A stretch of DNA of 64,000 nucleotides from positions 19,548,001-19,612,000 of the forward strand of contig JAZBRS010000050.1 in the NCBI GenBank assembly GCA_037176725.1, in the 5' to 3' direction. Below the pieces are notes generated by a model. That model was not told the origin of the DNA and did no database searches. It saw only the letters and a program-made list of their open reading frames with translations. Positions within the stretch are counted from its first letter, which is position 1. Each line of letters opens with the position of its first letter. Below, one piece after another: positions 45,120 through 55,770 of this stretch. Position numbers and translations under genes: made by a program. The stretch is from Posidonia oceanica (Eukaryota; Streptophyta; Magnoliopsida; Alismatales; Posidoniaceae).

Positions 45120-46430
45120 TCCTCCGTCCGCGCGTTGCAGTGCTACAGTAGCACGCCGCCTGCCATTCTGCCCTCCTGCCATCTTCTGCTCGCGCCGAAC
45201 GTCGGTCCGTGCTTCCTACCATTGCCACGCCGTGGCATTCAATGCGGCAGACCTGCAAAACCAAGAGGAGAGGCTATCAGAAATCAGGCGGAAAAGGGAG
45301 GGAAATTCAGGGTGATTTGAGGAGGGAAAGAGAGGAGAAAACCAGAGGGGAAGATCCCGGAAGAGAGGGGAGCGATTCCAGCGAATTCCGAGCGAGAGAG
45401 CAACCCTTTCCTCCCCAGAAAACCACCAGAGAACGCCCGACTTCCGCCTCTTCTTCACACAGCAAACCGAAGCCAGAACACCTCCGAAATCACTCGGAAT
45501 TGGCCCTCCAATCTCACCCAAGACTCCTGCAAATCCTCCCCTCCTTCCCACAGCGAACGAGCCCAGCATTCCTCCTGAATCCACCGGAAATCCAGACAGA
45601 ACCCACCGCCCTTCCCTTCCGAAATTCCCAGTGCCACAGTCCACCGCATCCCCCGAAACTCCGCCCAGGCACTCGCCGGACAACCACCTTTCCAACCCTG
45701 CTCTACTTTGCCTCCAACTCCCCTCACAGACCAGACCCCCCACAACAAACAGTCGTCCCCTTTTTCTGCCAGAAATCGACCCACCTGCAAAAAACGCATC
45801 ACAGACTTCCGCCGCCCGAACCAACCACCTAGCAACCATCACCGAACCTCCAGCAACCCTCCGGAGGTCTCCAGCCGAGCCGAGGAGCAACGAACCGCGC
45901 CCCCAGCCTCTGGCAGCCTGCAGTCCACCCAAAAACCCAACCTTCTCCTCTGGGCTGCAAAACCTCGCTCCAGACGTCCAGGAAGAACCGGAGGACTCCA
46001 CGGGGCAGTTCTGGACGATCGCGAGCCGCTGACGACCCCCGCACGCTCCGGACGACCGCCGCCGGCATCTGCAGAGCCCACCGACGTCGGGGGCACGTTC
46101 CAAACGCGGGAGAAGGTACTTTCCCCCCTCTTCAGCTCTCTCTCCTTCCTCTTCAGCTTTTCAGCCGCTCAGAAGCGAGTTTCCAGACCTCCAGCGCCGT
46201 CCTCGTCCCGCCGGCTCTCCTGTCTTCTCCGGCGCCGGCCGCAGGTCTTCCGGGCGCTCCAGCCACTGAGACCCCGCTCCGACGCTGCCCAGAGCTCCGC
46301 GCGGTCGCCAGCACCGCCCTCCGCCGACCTGCGCCTCCTCAGCCCCCCCTGTCGGCGGCCACGAGCGCTGCAACCTCTGTTGCTACAGTGCTCGTCGTCG
46401 CCGGCGAGACACTGTGCTATTATTTTTTCT
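45120..46430 (+). other. GC-rich block of LTR G with a possible 5' splice site
   Basis: This is the only strongly GC-rich part of the LTR. It is partly alignable by eye with H 59835-60500 (for example TCTGGACGATCGC and CCGACGTCGGGGG). Both copies end in AG|GTA: GAGAAG|GTACT at 46115/46116 here and AATCAG|GTAATC at 59848/59847 in H. Long open stretches on both strands are compositional and show no domain. Confidence 0.5.
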
Positions 46431-47559
46431 GTTATATAGTTTTGATGCAAATATTGCATTTATGCCTTAAGTTCTTACATTTTTGCGTTTTAGTCCTCTG
46501 TTTGTTTATTTCGCTTAGTTTTTAATTGCATACCATGCTAAATTGCACATTTTATCCCTGTTTCTCAGTATTTGCATTTAGATCCAGCTACTGTGCGTTT
46601 CAGTTCAGAAATATTATGTTTTAATCCTCCTACTTTACATTATTGCACTCAGATCCTGTTTTAAATCAGTTCATTTACTTGCGTGCATTTTACCATACTG
46701 CATTGCATTCTAAGTCCCTGCATGTTTCTGTTTTTGCATTTAGATCCAACACACTGTAGTAACTTAGGTTTTGATTTTATTTTTTTGGTTGATGCATTGC
46801 ACTTTTGCCCCTCTGTTTTTTCATTTTTGCATGTAGGTCCATTTTAAATGGACAGTAACTCTTGCATGCATTTTTAGCTTATTACATTGCATTTTTGACC
46901 CTGATCTTTTTAGAAATCACATTGCAGTCCTGTAATCTATTTTTCAGAGCATGTTTTGCATATAAAATTGCATATTTGACCCCTGCATGATTTGAAAATT
47001 ACACATAGAGCCTTGCATCTTTCAAAAACCATGTAAAAAGACTGTTTTGCCCCTAAGTTGCATTTTAGCCCCCATGCTTGCAAAAATTGCATGTAGACCC
47101 TCCACTTGCATTCCCGGACTCCTCAGAACCCCTGTTTTCTGGGAAATTTGCATTTTAGCCCCCTTTCTTTCTTCAAAAATGCTTTTAAACCCCTGTTCTT
47201 TCCAAATCGTTTCCTTTATCTTTTCTTGCTTTGCATTGCATTCTGCATTCATTTAATCTTGCATTTAAGCTCCCCTTTGCATACACTAAGCACTTTTAAC
47301 TCCCCCTTCACTCGGGAGGACCTTCAGCACACCCCTAGGACCCCCTGGACACTTAGATCTGTTCTTCTCCCCTGTTCTGGTCCTTCCTCTCCGAAGCTGC
47401 GATATCTTCCAATCCGACCGTTGGATCTCCTCAAGTAAGCTGCCCCGGCGACCGCAGCGAAGCGCTCTTCAGCATGGACCAAGCAGATCTCCGATCAGAC
47501 TCCCGGATCTCCAGGTATGTCCTCCTGAACCTCTGCACTGCATTCATTTGCATGCCATT

Positions 47560-48480
47560 CGCACCGTTTTGCGTGCCATTTAGTTTTTTCGCCTCGTTTT
47601 GCGTGCAGTCTTGTTTTCTCGCACCGTTTTGCGTGCCCTTTGGTTTTTTCGCCTCGTTTTGCGTGTTTTCCGGTTTTCTCGCTCCGTTTTGCGCGCCGCC
47701 TCTTTGTCTTGCACCGTTTTGCGTGCCCTTTAGTTTTTTCGCCTCGTTTTGCGTGTTTTCAAGTTTTCTCGCTCCGTTTTGCGCGCCGCTTCTTTGTCTA
47801 GCACCGTTTTGCGTGCCCTTTGGTTTTTTCGCCTCGTTTTGCGTGTTTTCCAGTTTTCTCGCTCCGTTTTGCGCACCGCCTCTTTGTCTTGCACCGTTTT
47901 GCGTGCCCTTTAGTTTTTTCGCCTCGTTTTGCGTGTTTTCAAGTTTTCTCACTCCGTTTTGCGCGCCGCTTCTTTGTCTTGCACCGTTTTGCGTGTCCTT
48001 TAGTTTTTTCGCCTCGTTTTGCGTGTTTTCAAGTTTTCTCGCTCCGTTTTGCGTGCCGCTTCCCTGTCTTGCACCGTTTTGGGTGCCCTTTAGTTCTTTT
48101 GCCTCGTTTTGCGTGCAATCTTGTTTTCTCGCACCGTTTTGCGTGCCCTTTGATTTTTTCGCCTCGTTTTGCGTGTTTTCCGGTTTTCTCGCTCCGTTTT
48201 GCGCGCCGCCTCTTTGTCTTGCACCGTTTTGCGTGCCCTTTAGTTTTTTCGCCTCGTTTTGCGTGTTTTCAAGTTTTCTCGCTCCGTTTTGCGCTCCGCT
48301 TCTTTGTCTTGCACCGTTTTGCGTGCCCTTTAGTTTTTTCGCCTCGTTTTGCGTGTTTTCAAATTTTCTCGCTCCGTTTTGCGTGCCGCTTCCCTGTCTT
48401 GCACCGTTTTGCGTGCCCTTTAGTTTTCCCACCTCGTTTTGCACGTAGTCTTGTTTTTCCGCTCCGTTTTGCGTGCCCTG
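47560..48480 (+). repeat. Higher-order minisatellite, 120 bp period, in LTR G
   Basis: About seven copies of a 120 bp unit made of four ~30 bp subunits of the form CTCGTTTTGCGTG, TTTTC or CCCTTTAG. The period is exact enough that successive units line up base for base from 47641 to 48420. Because 120 is divisible by three, it creates long false reading frames on both strands. Confidence 0.92.
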
Positions 48481-48928
48481 GTGTTTTCTTGCCCAGTTTT
48501 GCGCCCTTCTTTCGTTTTCTCGCACGGTTTTGCGTTCTTGTCCCATTTCTTGCCCCATTTTGCATGTCAACCTTGTTCTCGCATCTTTTTGCATACTTGT
48601 CTCGATCCTCGCATTGTTTTACGCCGTTTTCCCTTGCATGTCGATTGCATTGCATGGTTTTCTCACTGTTTTGTTTTATCGCCCGCATTTGCATATAGGG
48701 CGGTGATGCTTACTGTCCGGAGTTCTCACGAGCCAGGTCTCGCCCGGTTCGGAACACAGACAGCGTTGCTGAGCGCTTAGGTTGCACGTTTACTTCCTTG
48801 CACCGTCTCTCATCACTTAGAGCACACCTTTGAGCATTTAGACATGCATTCATTGGCACTTAGGCATTCAAAGTCTGCATTTCCCTGCATATGCGAGCGT
48901 AAGCCTAGAAAGACCGATTCTCGGGCGT

Positions 48929-48976
48929 GTCGGGGGTGCCTAACACCTTCCCCGCGCGTAACAGGAGTCCTTACCC
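48929..48976 (+). promoter_or_regulatory. Conserved two-hairpin LTR module, G copy
   Basis: CGGGG pairs with CCCCG around GTGCCTAACACCTT, followed by GTAACAGGAGTCCTTAC, which folds GTAA/TTAC and GGA/TCC. Upstream at 48686-48780 lies a second conserved block with GTTC..GAGC and GGTTCGGAAC. Confidence 0.7.
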
Positions 48977-49329
48977 TCTCTTGGCCCGCAATGACCATAT
49001 TGCCCTTGTCCTAGGCACGAGTCACATCATTTGCATTCATTTGCATCTTATTTCTTTTGCATTGCTTTGCTTTGCATCTTTTGCTTGGTTTTGCGTGATT
49101 ATTCGCGCATTTCCCCGGTTTTCCTCGTCTTCCGATTTAATAGACTTGGTGGCGACTCTGATTTTGTCTTATCTTCTCCTTTTCTTTCCCTTTTTCCCTT
49201 TTTTAAATGTTTTCGAGTTAGGTCTTCCTTCTCGGACATAGCCGCTTATAGTGAGCCTGATTCCGATCGGTGCACGCGAGCTTTGGCATCGTGCATGGAC
49301 GATCCGAACACCGGGATTACTACAGCAAC

Positions 49330-51460
49330 CCATCTCTCCAGAGCCGAGCCTACATTCCCTCATGCTCCATCAGGACGTTCGTCGACGTCCCACGAGTGTG
49401 CCCAGCTCCGCCGAGCCTCCTCCGCCGTGCCCAGCCGCCGCAACGTCCAGAGCAACCCCACCACTGCAAGTCGGCGTCAGCAGCCTCCCCCAAATGCGCA
49501 TCTAGGTAAGCAACCTATCCCCGAGACTCGTGGTGGCCTATTCTTGCTTCCCATGCCATTAGATGTATGTTTCCGAGCCATCTCCGCCATTCCATCCTCA
49601 CCGGCACGCGTTGTCTTCTCCAGCAACATCGCCAGAGAAGAAGGCCATAGTAGCTCTCCCCGGCCTGGAACCGCCTCACCGGACCTCCGCATGCCTCCGC
49701 CGCGCCTCCACCTCCTCCTCCGCTCGACCCAGGGCCACCGGACCTCCCTCCTCCCTTCTTCTCCTCTTGTTCTTCCTCTGACGTTTTTTTTCTTTTCTTG
49801 CTATTACTGTAGCATGCATGCATGCCATTTTATTACTTTTGTTTCATTCACATTGCATTAAAATCCATTAGTTTTTCATTTTTGCATCTAGGTCCTCACG
49901 CATCACATTTGCATCCAAATAAACTGTTGAATTCATTTTGCATTTAACATAAAACCCAGAGTTCTAGTGTTATTGCAATTGAGCCCACATACATTGCATT
50001 TGCATTTTATTAACTGTTGCATGCATTAGCATAAAACCCTGCATTATAGTTTATTTGCATCTAGGTACTCATGCATTGCATTTTAATTACATCACATGCA
50101 TATGGCATTTTCCACACATTACATTTAGGTCCTGAACGTTGATAATATTGTATATAAGTCCATCTGTTTGCATTCACATCACTTTAGCTCACTTTGCAAG
50201 TAAGTCCAATGGTTTAATCTATTTGCATTTAGGTCCAAAAGTCCCCCTTTTGCATGCAAACATTACTTCTGGCCTTGCAGTTAGGTCCCTGCACATTTTG
50301 CTATATTGCATATTAGTCCCTAATGCATTTAGGACTATGCTCATTTGCATTACATGCATCATTCTTGGCTTTGCATTTAAACCCTCACATTTTGGCATAT
50401 TACATCCTAGTCCAAAACACATTTAGGACTTCAATGCATTCATCTTTCATGGGCAAATTGCATATTAGCCCTTGCATCTCTTCCATATTGCATCATAGTT
50501 ATTTGCATCTTGAACCTTGTTGCATCACATGCATATTGCACACATGGACATATTATTGCATGACAAGCATCCTGGATAATCCCCCTACTTCATTTGATCA
50601 GTTTCATATCAAATCGAATAGGATTAGTCCTATATTTGGGCCTTGGAATCTTGCTGTCCTGAAGGCTGTCATGCGAAGGTCTCCCGCGTGGAGCTCCCGC
50701 GTTTTTGACAGGACCTTTGCTGACACGGACAGAGCCTCCTTGTCCTTGCATTTGCTTTCCTTTATGCATGTTTACATTCCAGCATTGCATTGTCACTTCC
50801 TTGATTTCATTTAGCATTTATGCATGTTTATTTGAGCATTATCCTCTTGCTTTAGCAATCCTTTATGCATGTTTTCCTCCTGCATTGCATATAGGGCAAT
50901 GACGATTACTGTTTGTAGTTCTTACGAACGGGGCCCGTCCCGTTCGGAACCCAGGCAGTGTACCTGAGCGCAGATTGCATGTTTTGTTTCCCTTCATGTA
51001 TCATGGCATCTTAAGCATACTTTTAAGCATACTAAAGCATTCATGGCATAGCATAGCATTCATTCGACACTTGCGAGCGAGGTTAGTCTTGAAAGACCGC
51101 TCCTCGGGCGTGTCGGGGGTGCCTAATACCTTCCCCGCGTGTAACAGGAGTCCTTACCCATCTCTTGGCCCGCTAGGACCATTGTGTCTGCATCCTTTGG
51201 CACGAGTCACACATTTAGCATCATATTGCATGCACATCATTGTTTTTCCTTCGGTTTTCCTCGTCTTCCGACATTAGATTAGGTGGCGACTCCCCTTTGC
51301 TTTATCTTTATTCTTTTCCTTGATTTCATCATTTATTGGTGTTTTTTCCTCGAGTCAAACTCTCCTCGGATCCACCATTAACTATGGCCCTCTCTCTCTT
51401 CGATCGGGCGTCTGCGAGCTTTGGCAGCAGCCCCTGCGTCGTACACAAGAGACAGTTACG
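49330..51460 (+). mobile_element. 5' LTR of element D, second part
   Basis: Continues D's LTR after G. A GC-rich part ends in a strong donor-like CTAG|GTAAGC at 49505/49506. It is followed by ~50 bp degenerate repeats with TGCATTTAGGTCC-like cores (49840-50560), the conserved blocks (50884-50970 and 51111-51159) and a TGGCGACTCC block at 51291. It ends near ...GACAGTTACG, a few bases before the PBS; the last dinucleotide is not a clean CA, so the end is approximate. Confidence 0.75.
51111..51159 (+). promoter_or_regulatory. Conserved two-hairpin LTR module, D copy
   Basis: CGGGG/CCCCG closes GTGCCTAATACCTT, then GTAACAGGAGTCCTTAC. It is nearly identical to the G copy although the LTRs are otherwise diverged. 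Confidence 0.7.
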
Positions 51461-51720
51461 GTAAAGTGGTGACCCCGTCGGGGAAATCAGACTCGATCTC
51501 TTTTCTTTTTCTTTTTCTTTTTCTTTTTCTTTTTCTTTTTCTTTTTCTCTTTTTTTTATCGTCACTTATCCTTTTGTTGGTGTTTTCTTCCTCAAGTCGA
51601 ACTCTCCTCGGATACACCATTAACTGTGGCCCTCTTTCCCTTCGACCGGTCGCCTGCGAGCTTTGGCAACGGCCCCCGCGTCGAAACATCGAAAGAGACG
51701 GTTATAGAGGCGTATTACGC
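51333..51720 (+). repeat. Duplicated LTR end in element D with a pyrimidine microsatellite between the copies
   Basis: About 140 bp of the LTR end (ACTCTCCTCGGAT ... GCGAGCTTTGGCA) occurs at 51333-51465 and again at about 51573-51710. Between them are the PBS and a CTTTTT-type microsatellite at 51497-51550. The second copy lacks a PBS. The unit boundaries suggest that a segment containing the LTR end plus PBS was tandemly duplicated. Confidence 0.75.
51467..51484 (+). other. Primer binding site of element D
   Basis: TGGTGACCCCGTCGGGGA lies just after the LTR end. It is the TGGCGACTCCGC-type Tat PBS with a few transitions. Confidence 0.65.
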
Positions 51721-52368
51721 CCTGAAGCCAATTCCATCTCAAAAGCTGCTACAATGATGAACCAAGTTTTTGAAGCTGAACAGCCAGAAAGAGAGAGGTC
51801 AGACTCAGTAAGTACCTCAGGAGAGGAGCCCACAATCTACCATCCAATCACCGGAGAAGCCTTGGATCTAGACTCGATCCAGTATAAAGCCATGTACCAG
51901 TTCTTAAACGAAGAGACATCAACCCCTATGGGGCCATGTCAGAATAACCTCCAGCAGCCATCCCACCTCGGTGAAGGTCAACGAAGGCCAGTTGCGGACC
52001 ATACCCCTAATGATCTATACCAAGGACAAAATGGCAACCCACCGCCGGACACAAACCACCCAGGTCATGGTATAGCGCTCAACAGAGCATATAACTCAAG
52101 GGCCAACCCCTTGATTCAGGAACAAAATTACATGCCACATGGCGAATACAAGGAAGGAGTCTATCCGCCCCATGGGCACCCAAGACATCATCTCCAACCA
52201 CCTACGGCAGGCAATCAGCCTCAGCCAGATCATCACCATCATCAGGCATCTCTCCCGCAATACAAGCAGATCGTACCTCAACACTTCTGCAACAGCTATC
52301 TTCATCAGTAGCAGAACCATCAGTCCTTCAACTCACATGTCCCGACCCCATCAGCCGAGATAGCAAAT

Positions 52369-53103
52369 TTGGATGAGATGAGAAAAATGCTCAGCGCATT
52401 AGGGGTACATACCCAAGCTCCGGCAAACTTTGATATGAGCCGGTTTCCCCCATTCAGATTACCTCCGAGCTTCAAGTACCCGAAGACTCCCAAGTTCAAC
52501 GGAACCACTAACCCGCTCAGTCACCTAGTGCGGTTCCAAATGGAGTCAGCCCCCTACTTCCATGACTTGGGGCTTGTTGTACACCTGTTCTTCTACTCAC
52601 TTGAAGGAGAGCCCATGAATTGGTTTCTCACTCTCTCCAAGGAAGACCTCAGCAGCTTTGATAAAATCAGAGAGAGCTTCCTCACAAAATACCAGCACAA
52701 GATAGACCCCAAGCCAACCTTCCACGACCTAAGCAAGGAGGTCATGAAGCAAGGCGAAAGCTGGGTGACATTCGCCAACAGATGGCGGGAAATGGCAGCT
52801 AGATCAGGACTGACCATTCCAGAGAGACAGGTGGTCCAAACCCTCATTGCAAACACCACTGGACCAATGAAGAAGGGACTCGTAAATGCCTACTGTCCCA
52901 ATGTGACGGCCTTATATGAAGTGGCGGCCTCCGTTAAAGAAAATCTGCATGAATTCATGGAGGAGCCAAAGAAGAGCCGAAAAACACAGGTAGTAAAGGG
53001 TGTGACCGAAGTCATCAACAAGATGGGCTCCGCACCTAGGCCATTCGAACAAAGGGCTATACTAGCTTTACAACAGCCAACCTGGAACCACCCTCCCCTC
53101 TAG
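52369..53103 (+). pseudogene. Element D Gag core (part of the gag-protease frame)
   Basis: Contains FDMSRFPPFRLPPSFKYPKT (52431), FHDLGLVVHLFFYSLEGEPM (52560), SWVTFANRWREMAARSGLTI (52760) and NTTGPMKKGLVNAYCPNVTA (52855). These are hallmarks of the Retrotrans_gag fold, closest to the Gag of element B in this window. TAG at 52309 and 53101 bound the segment, both in Gln-rich context, so they probably replaced CAG. Confidence 0.88.
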
Positions 53104-53290
53104 CAACAGCAAGCAAGGAGCCACCCTCCTCAACAACAGCAAGCATGGCGCCCTCCTCCTCAGCAACAACAAGCATAGAGCCACCCTCCTCCTCCTCAGC
53201 AACAGCAAGCATGGAGCCGCCCTCCTCAGCAACAGCAGGCATGGAATAACCCTCCCCCTCAGCAACAAATCCGCCTTATGTGGAATGCTC
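53104..53290 (+). repeat. Q/P-rich tandem repeats in element D Gag
   Basis: About five units of ~36-42 bases encode PPQQQQAWS-like peptides. One unit has TAG (53176-53178) where the next has TGG in the same context, direct evidence of a G-to-A change. Such linkers often join the Gag core to the zinc knuckle. Confidence 0.8.
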
Positions 53291-53520
53291 CCTGGTAGCA
53301 ATGGACTAGGGGCAATCAAAATAGCCAGGCCAACAACAGAAATCCCCCTAACAACAATGGGAACGGGGGCAGTTATCACAATGTTCCCCCTCCACATCTA
53401 TTGCCATGCAAAAGGGGAAGAAGAGACCATTACCCTCGTCTACCGGTCACACTGGCAGATATGTTCATAGAGCTAGAGGATGCAAAAGCAATTGAACTCC
53501 CGCCAGCCAGGCCTAAATTG

Positions 53521-53640
53521 CCAAACTGTGACCAGAGCAAATACTGCCCGTTCCATAGAGTACATGGTCACAACATCAATGACTATTGGACTTTCAGAGA
53601 CATAATCTATGACATGGTAGAGGCAGATGTGTTTGAATGG
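53521..53640 (+). pseudogene. Element D zinc-knuckle region, last Cys replaced by Tyr
   Basis: KYCPFHRVHGHNINDYWTF keeps Cys, His and His of the CX2HX4HX4C pattern seen in A and B, but has Tyr (TAT, 53584-53586) where the last Cys should be, one G-to-A step. RNA binding by this copy would be impaired. It is part of the longer frame. Confidence 0.75.
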
Positions 53641-53880
53641 GATGTCCTGGTGAAAAGAGCCAAACAGAGAAAGCAGACGGGGATATCTCAACAGGTCTAC
53701 AGTGACCCTCTCCCCAAGCACCAAGTCATGGCATTCCAGGACGAACAGCTCCCTAATCCGCTAACATTAAAAGACTGGGACAACCATGCCATACCAGAAG
53801 TGAACTGGGACAGCCAAGCCGAGCATTAGGAAATAATCTTAGATGATGATTGGGACAGCGAGGCAGACGAGGAGCTAACT

Positions 53881-54585
53881 GTGAAAGATCTCCTTAGCCA
53901 ATTCAACCTCACAGCAGTAGTGGAGGGACCACAAGAGGATATGGAGGAAGAAAGCCAAGTTCAAAAAGCCAATCAGCGATTTGAACGAGAAAATATAGTC
54001 TTCAAAGATTCGGAGCTTCCGCCCTCACATAAGCAAGAGCTGCCGCTTGTCATCACAATGGGCATCAATGACCATGTGCTGCAAGGAGTATTAGTTGACA
54101 CTGGAGCAAGCCGAACTCTCAGTTCTCTCTCCACACTCCGGAGCTTAGGGCTAAATGAAGATGAGCTAGATAGAACCCCCTTTATGTGCACCGGGTTTGA
54201 TCAGAAGGAGAAATTGGCACTAGGGACAATGCCCATGGAAATCACAGTCGGTCCTTTGACCAGTATCACTTCGGTGATCATTATGAAGGAGGAAGTCTTG
54301 GAACCACTCATCCTAGGGAGGTCTTGGCTAGCAAAGGTCGGGGCCGTAGCATCTTCAGTTCATCAAATGCTAAAATTCAAATACCGAGGAGTGGTCAATA
54401 GCATTCCTGCTAATCGACCAGGGATTCTATGCACATTCGAGATGCCCGAGCCACAAATTGCAACCCTTCGGGAAGAGGAGGAGTCACGACGTTTGCCGTG
54501 GAGAAAATCATCATTGTGGGATCCCAAGCCGCTGTCGCCACCGGTCTCCCCGATCTTTAGAGCAGCTAGGCCACCATCAAGTTAA
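53881..54585 (+). pseudogene. Element D first retropepsin domain
   Basis: After an acidic lead-in the domain has LPLVITMGINDHVLQGVLVD (from 54040), the active site LVDTGASRTLSSL (Asp codon 54097-54099) and the flap/second half ending LEPLILGRSWLAKVGAV (about 54300-54345). Length and motif order are those of a complete retropepsin. Element A has no counterpart between its knuckle and its single protease. It closes at TAA 54583. As a homodimeric aspartic protease it would process the polyprotein; whether this domain or the second did so is unknown. Confidence 0.82.
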
Positions 54586-54807
54586 TTGCCAGCCCTCAAC
54601 ACTTCAGTATTCCGGAGTACTACTACTCCGTCATCCCCAATCTTCCGAGTGCCAACATAGCAGCAAGCTAGGGCCACAAAGCCACCAGAGCTTGGCGGAC
54701 CTATACGGAGGGAGTCCATCTTCGCCTGGCCGCTCAAGAAGGGAGTATCCAGCGACCCGTGCAAAGAAAATGGGACTGCTGCGCCCATCACCAGAGGAGG
54801 GAGGCTA

Positions 54808-55500
54808 TTGAACCAAATCGTACCACCAGCAGAGCAAACAGAGCCGGTCAGACCACAAGAAGGACCTGGGTCAGTAGAATATGACATCCTAGAGCAATTA
54901 AAGAAGACGCAGGCCAGGATCTCAATCTATGACCTCATAAACAGCTCAAATCAACACCGGAAAGCTCTGCAGGAAGTGCTAGAGAATGCCCAAGTTGCTT
55001 TGGATATGCCAGCGGAGGAACTCCATGTTATAGCTACAACGACCTTTGTAGAGCCTATCATTACCTTTGCTGATAGCGAGTTGGCGCCAATAGAGAGGAG
55101 AAAAGCACCATTGAATGTAACCATTTCTATAAACAATCACTTAATTTCTGAAGTGCTCATAGATACTGGTGCATCAATGAACATTTGCTCGTTAAATACA
55201 ATACGAGCCTTGGGCGTAAATGAGGCTTCCTTAACCCCCATTGATATGACGATTGCCGGGTATGATGACAGCAAAAGAAAAGCACACGGCAAGTGGACCA
55301 CAAAGATAGGGATAGGACCAACTTAGGTTCTAACCCAACTAAACGTCATAGACATAAATGTCCCATATCGGATCATCCTGGGGAGACAATGGCTGGACAA
55401 TTTAAAAGGAGTATCATCTCCTCGGCACCAATGCTTGAAATTCCTTCACGATGGGAAAATCATCAAGATAGCAGGGGACATACCAGGCCAAGAAGCAGAG
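54808..55500 (+). pseudogene. Element D second retropepsin domain
   Basis: Preceded by a helical block (DILEQLKKTQARISIYDLIN, NQHRKALQEVLENAQVALDM) like that before A's protease. The active site is VLIDTGASMNICSLNTI (Asp codon 55162-55164), and the distal motif after the TAG at 55324 is YRIILGRQWLDNLKGV (about 55366-55410). It matches A's protease in flanking order, so this is the ancestral one and the first is the addition. Confidence 0.85.
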
Positions 55501-55665
55501 GCAAATGTGATATACCTGCCACACCAATTCAGTGTGCGAGAAAAGCCGACCCGTGCCGAAAAGGGCAAGAACGTAGTATTTATGGTCGAGCTAAGAGACA
55601 AGTGGGCCAAGCCTAGGCTATTTCACAAGAAGAAGGAACCCTCAAAAAGCAAAAGACCCTCCATG

Positions 55666-55770
55666 AATGTGGGATGGGAGATTATGAGGAGAATTGGCTA
55701 CAAGGAAGGCCAGGGCTTAGGCCCAGAAGGAAAGGGAATGAAGGAGCCAGTAAAGGCCTATGACAGAGAA
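55666..55770 (+). pseudogene. Element D G-patch domain
   Basis: GWEIMRRIGYKEGQGLGPEG fits the G-patch consensus, with the glycines and aromatic residues in place, followed by KGMKEPVKAY. G-patches bind RNA or activate DEAH helicases in host proteins. They also follow the protease in betaretroviruses, and similar glycine-rich blocks occur after the protease in plant Tat polyproteins. The A copy is decayed; this one looks intact. Confidence 0.85.

Larger units (their letters stand above)
43478..49324 (+). mobile_element. Solo LTR G (5.85 kb) of a Tat/Ogre-like element
   Basis: Starts TGTAGACATCCC and ends GATTACTACA. The five-base duplication GCAAC flanks it exactly (43473-43477 and 49325-49329), and the LTR of D continues on each side, so this is one LTR left after LTR-LTR recombination. 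Internal order: C/T-rich 5' part, A/C-rich block (44180-44930), GC-rich block (45120-46430), TGCATTTAG-type degenerate repeats (46440-47250), 120 bp higher-order minisatellite (47560-48480), hairpin modules (48686-48976), PBS-like block (49150). H has the same order on the other strand. The length fits Ogre. Confidence 0.9.

Noticed and set aside
45209..46459. Overlapping open frames up to 295 codons in the GC-rich block of LTR G
   Set aside because: P/S/R-rich translations on both strands with no motif; not preserved in the H copy. High GC content explains the lack of stops.
47431..48698. Long open frames on both strands (387, 324 and 292 codons) with ~40-residue peptide repeats
   Set aside because: They arise from the 120 bp minisatellite: the period is a multiple of three, so all frames stay open. 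No domain, and frames are open on both strands at once.
48686..48780. GGTTCGGAAC in the conserved LTR block as a tRNA-like B box
   Set aside because: Only the GGTTCG part fits. There is no A box at the right distance and no cloverleaf could be drawn.
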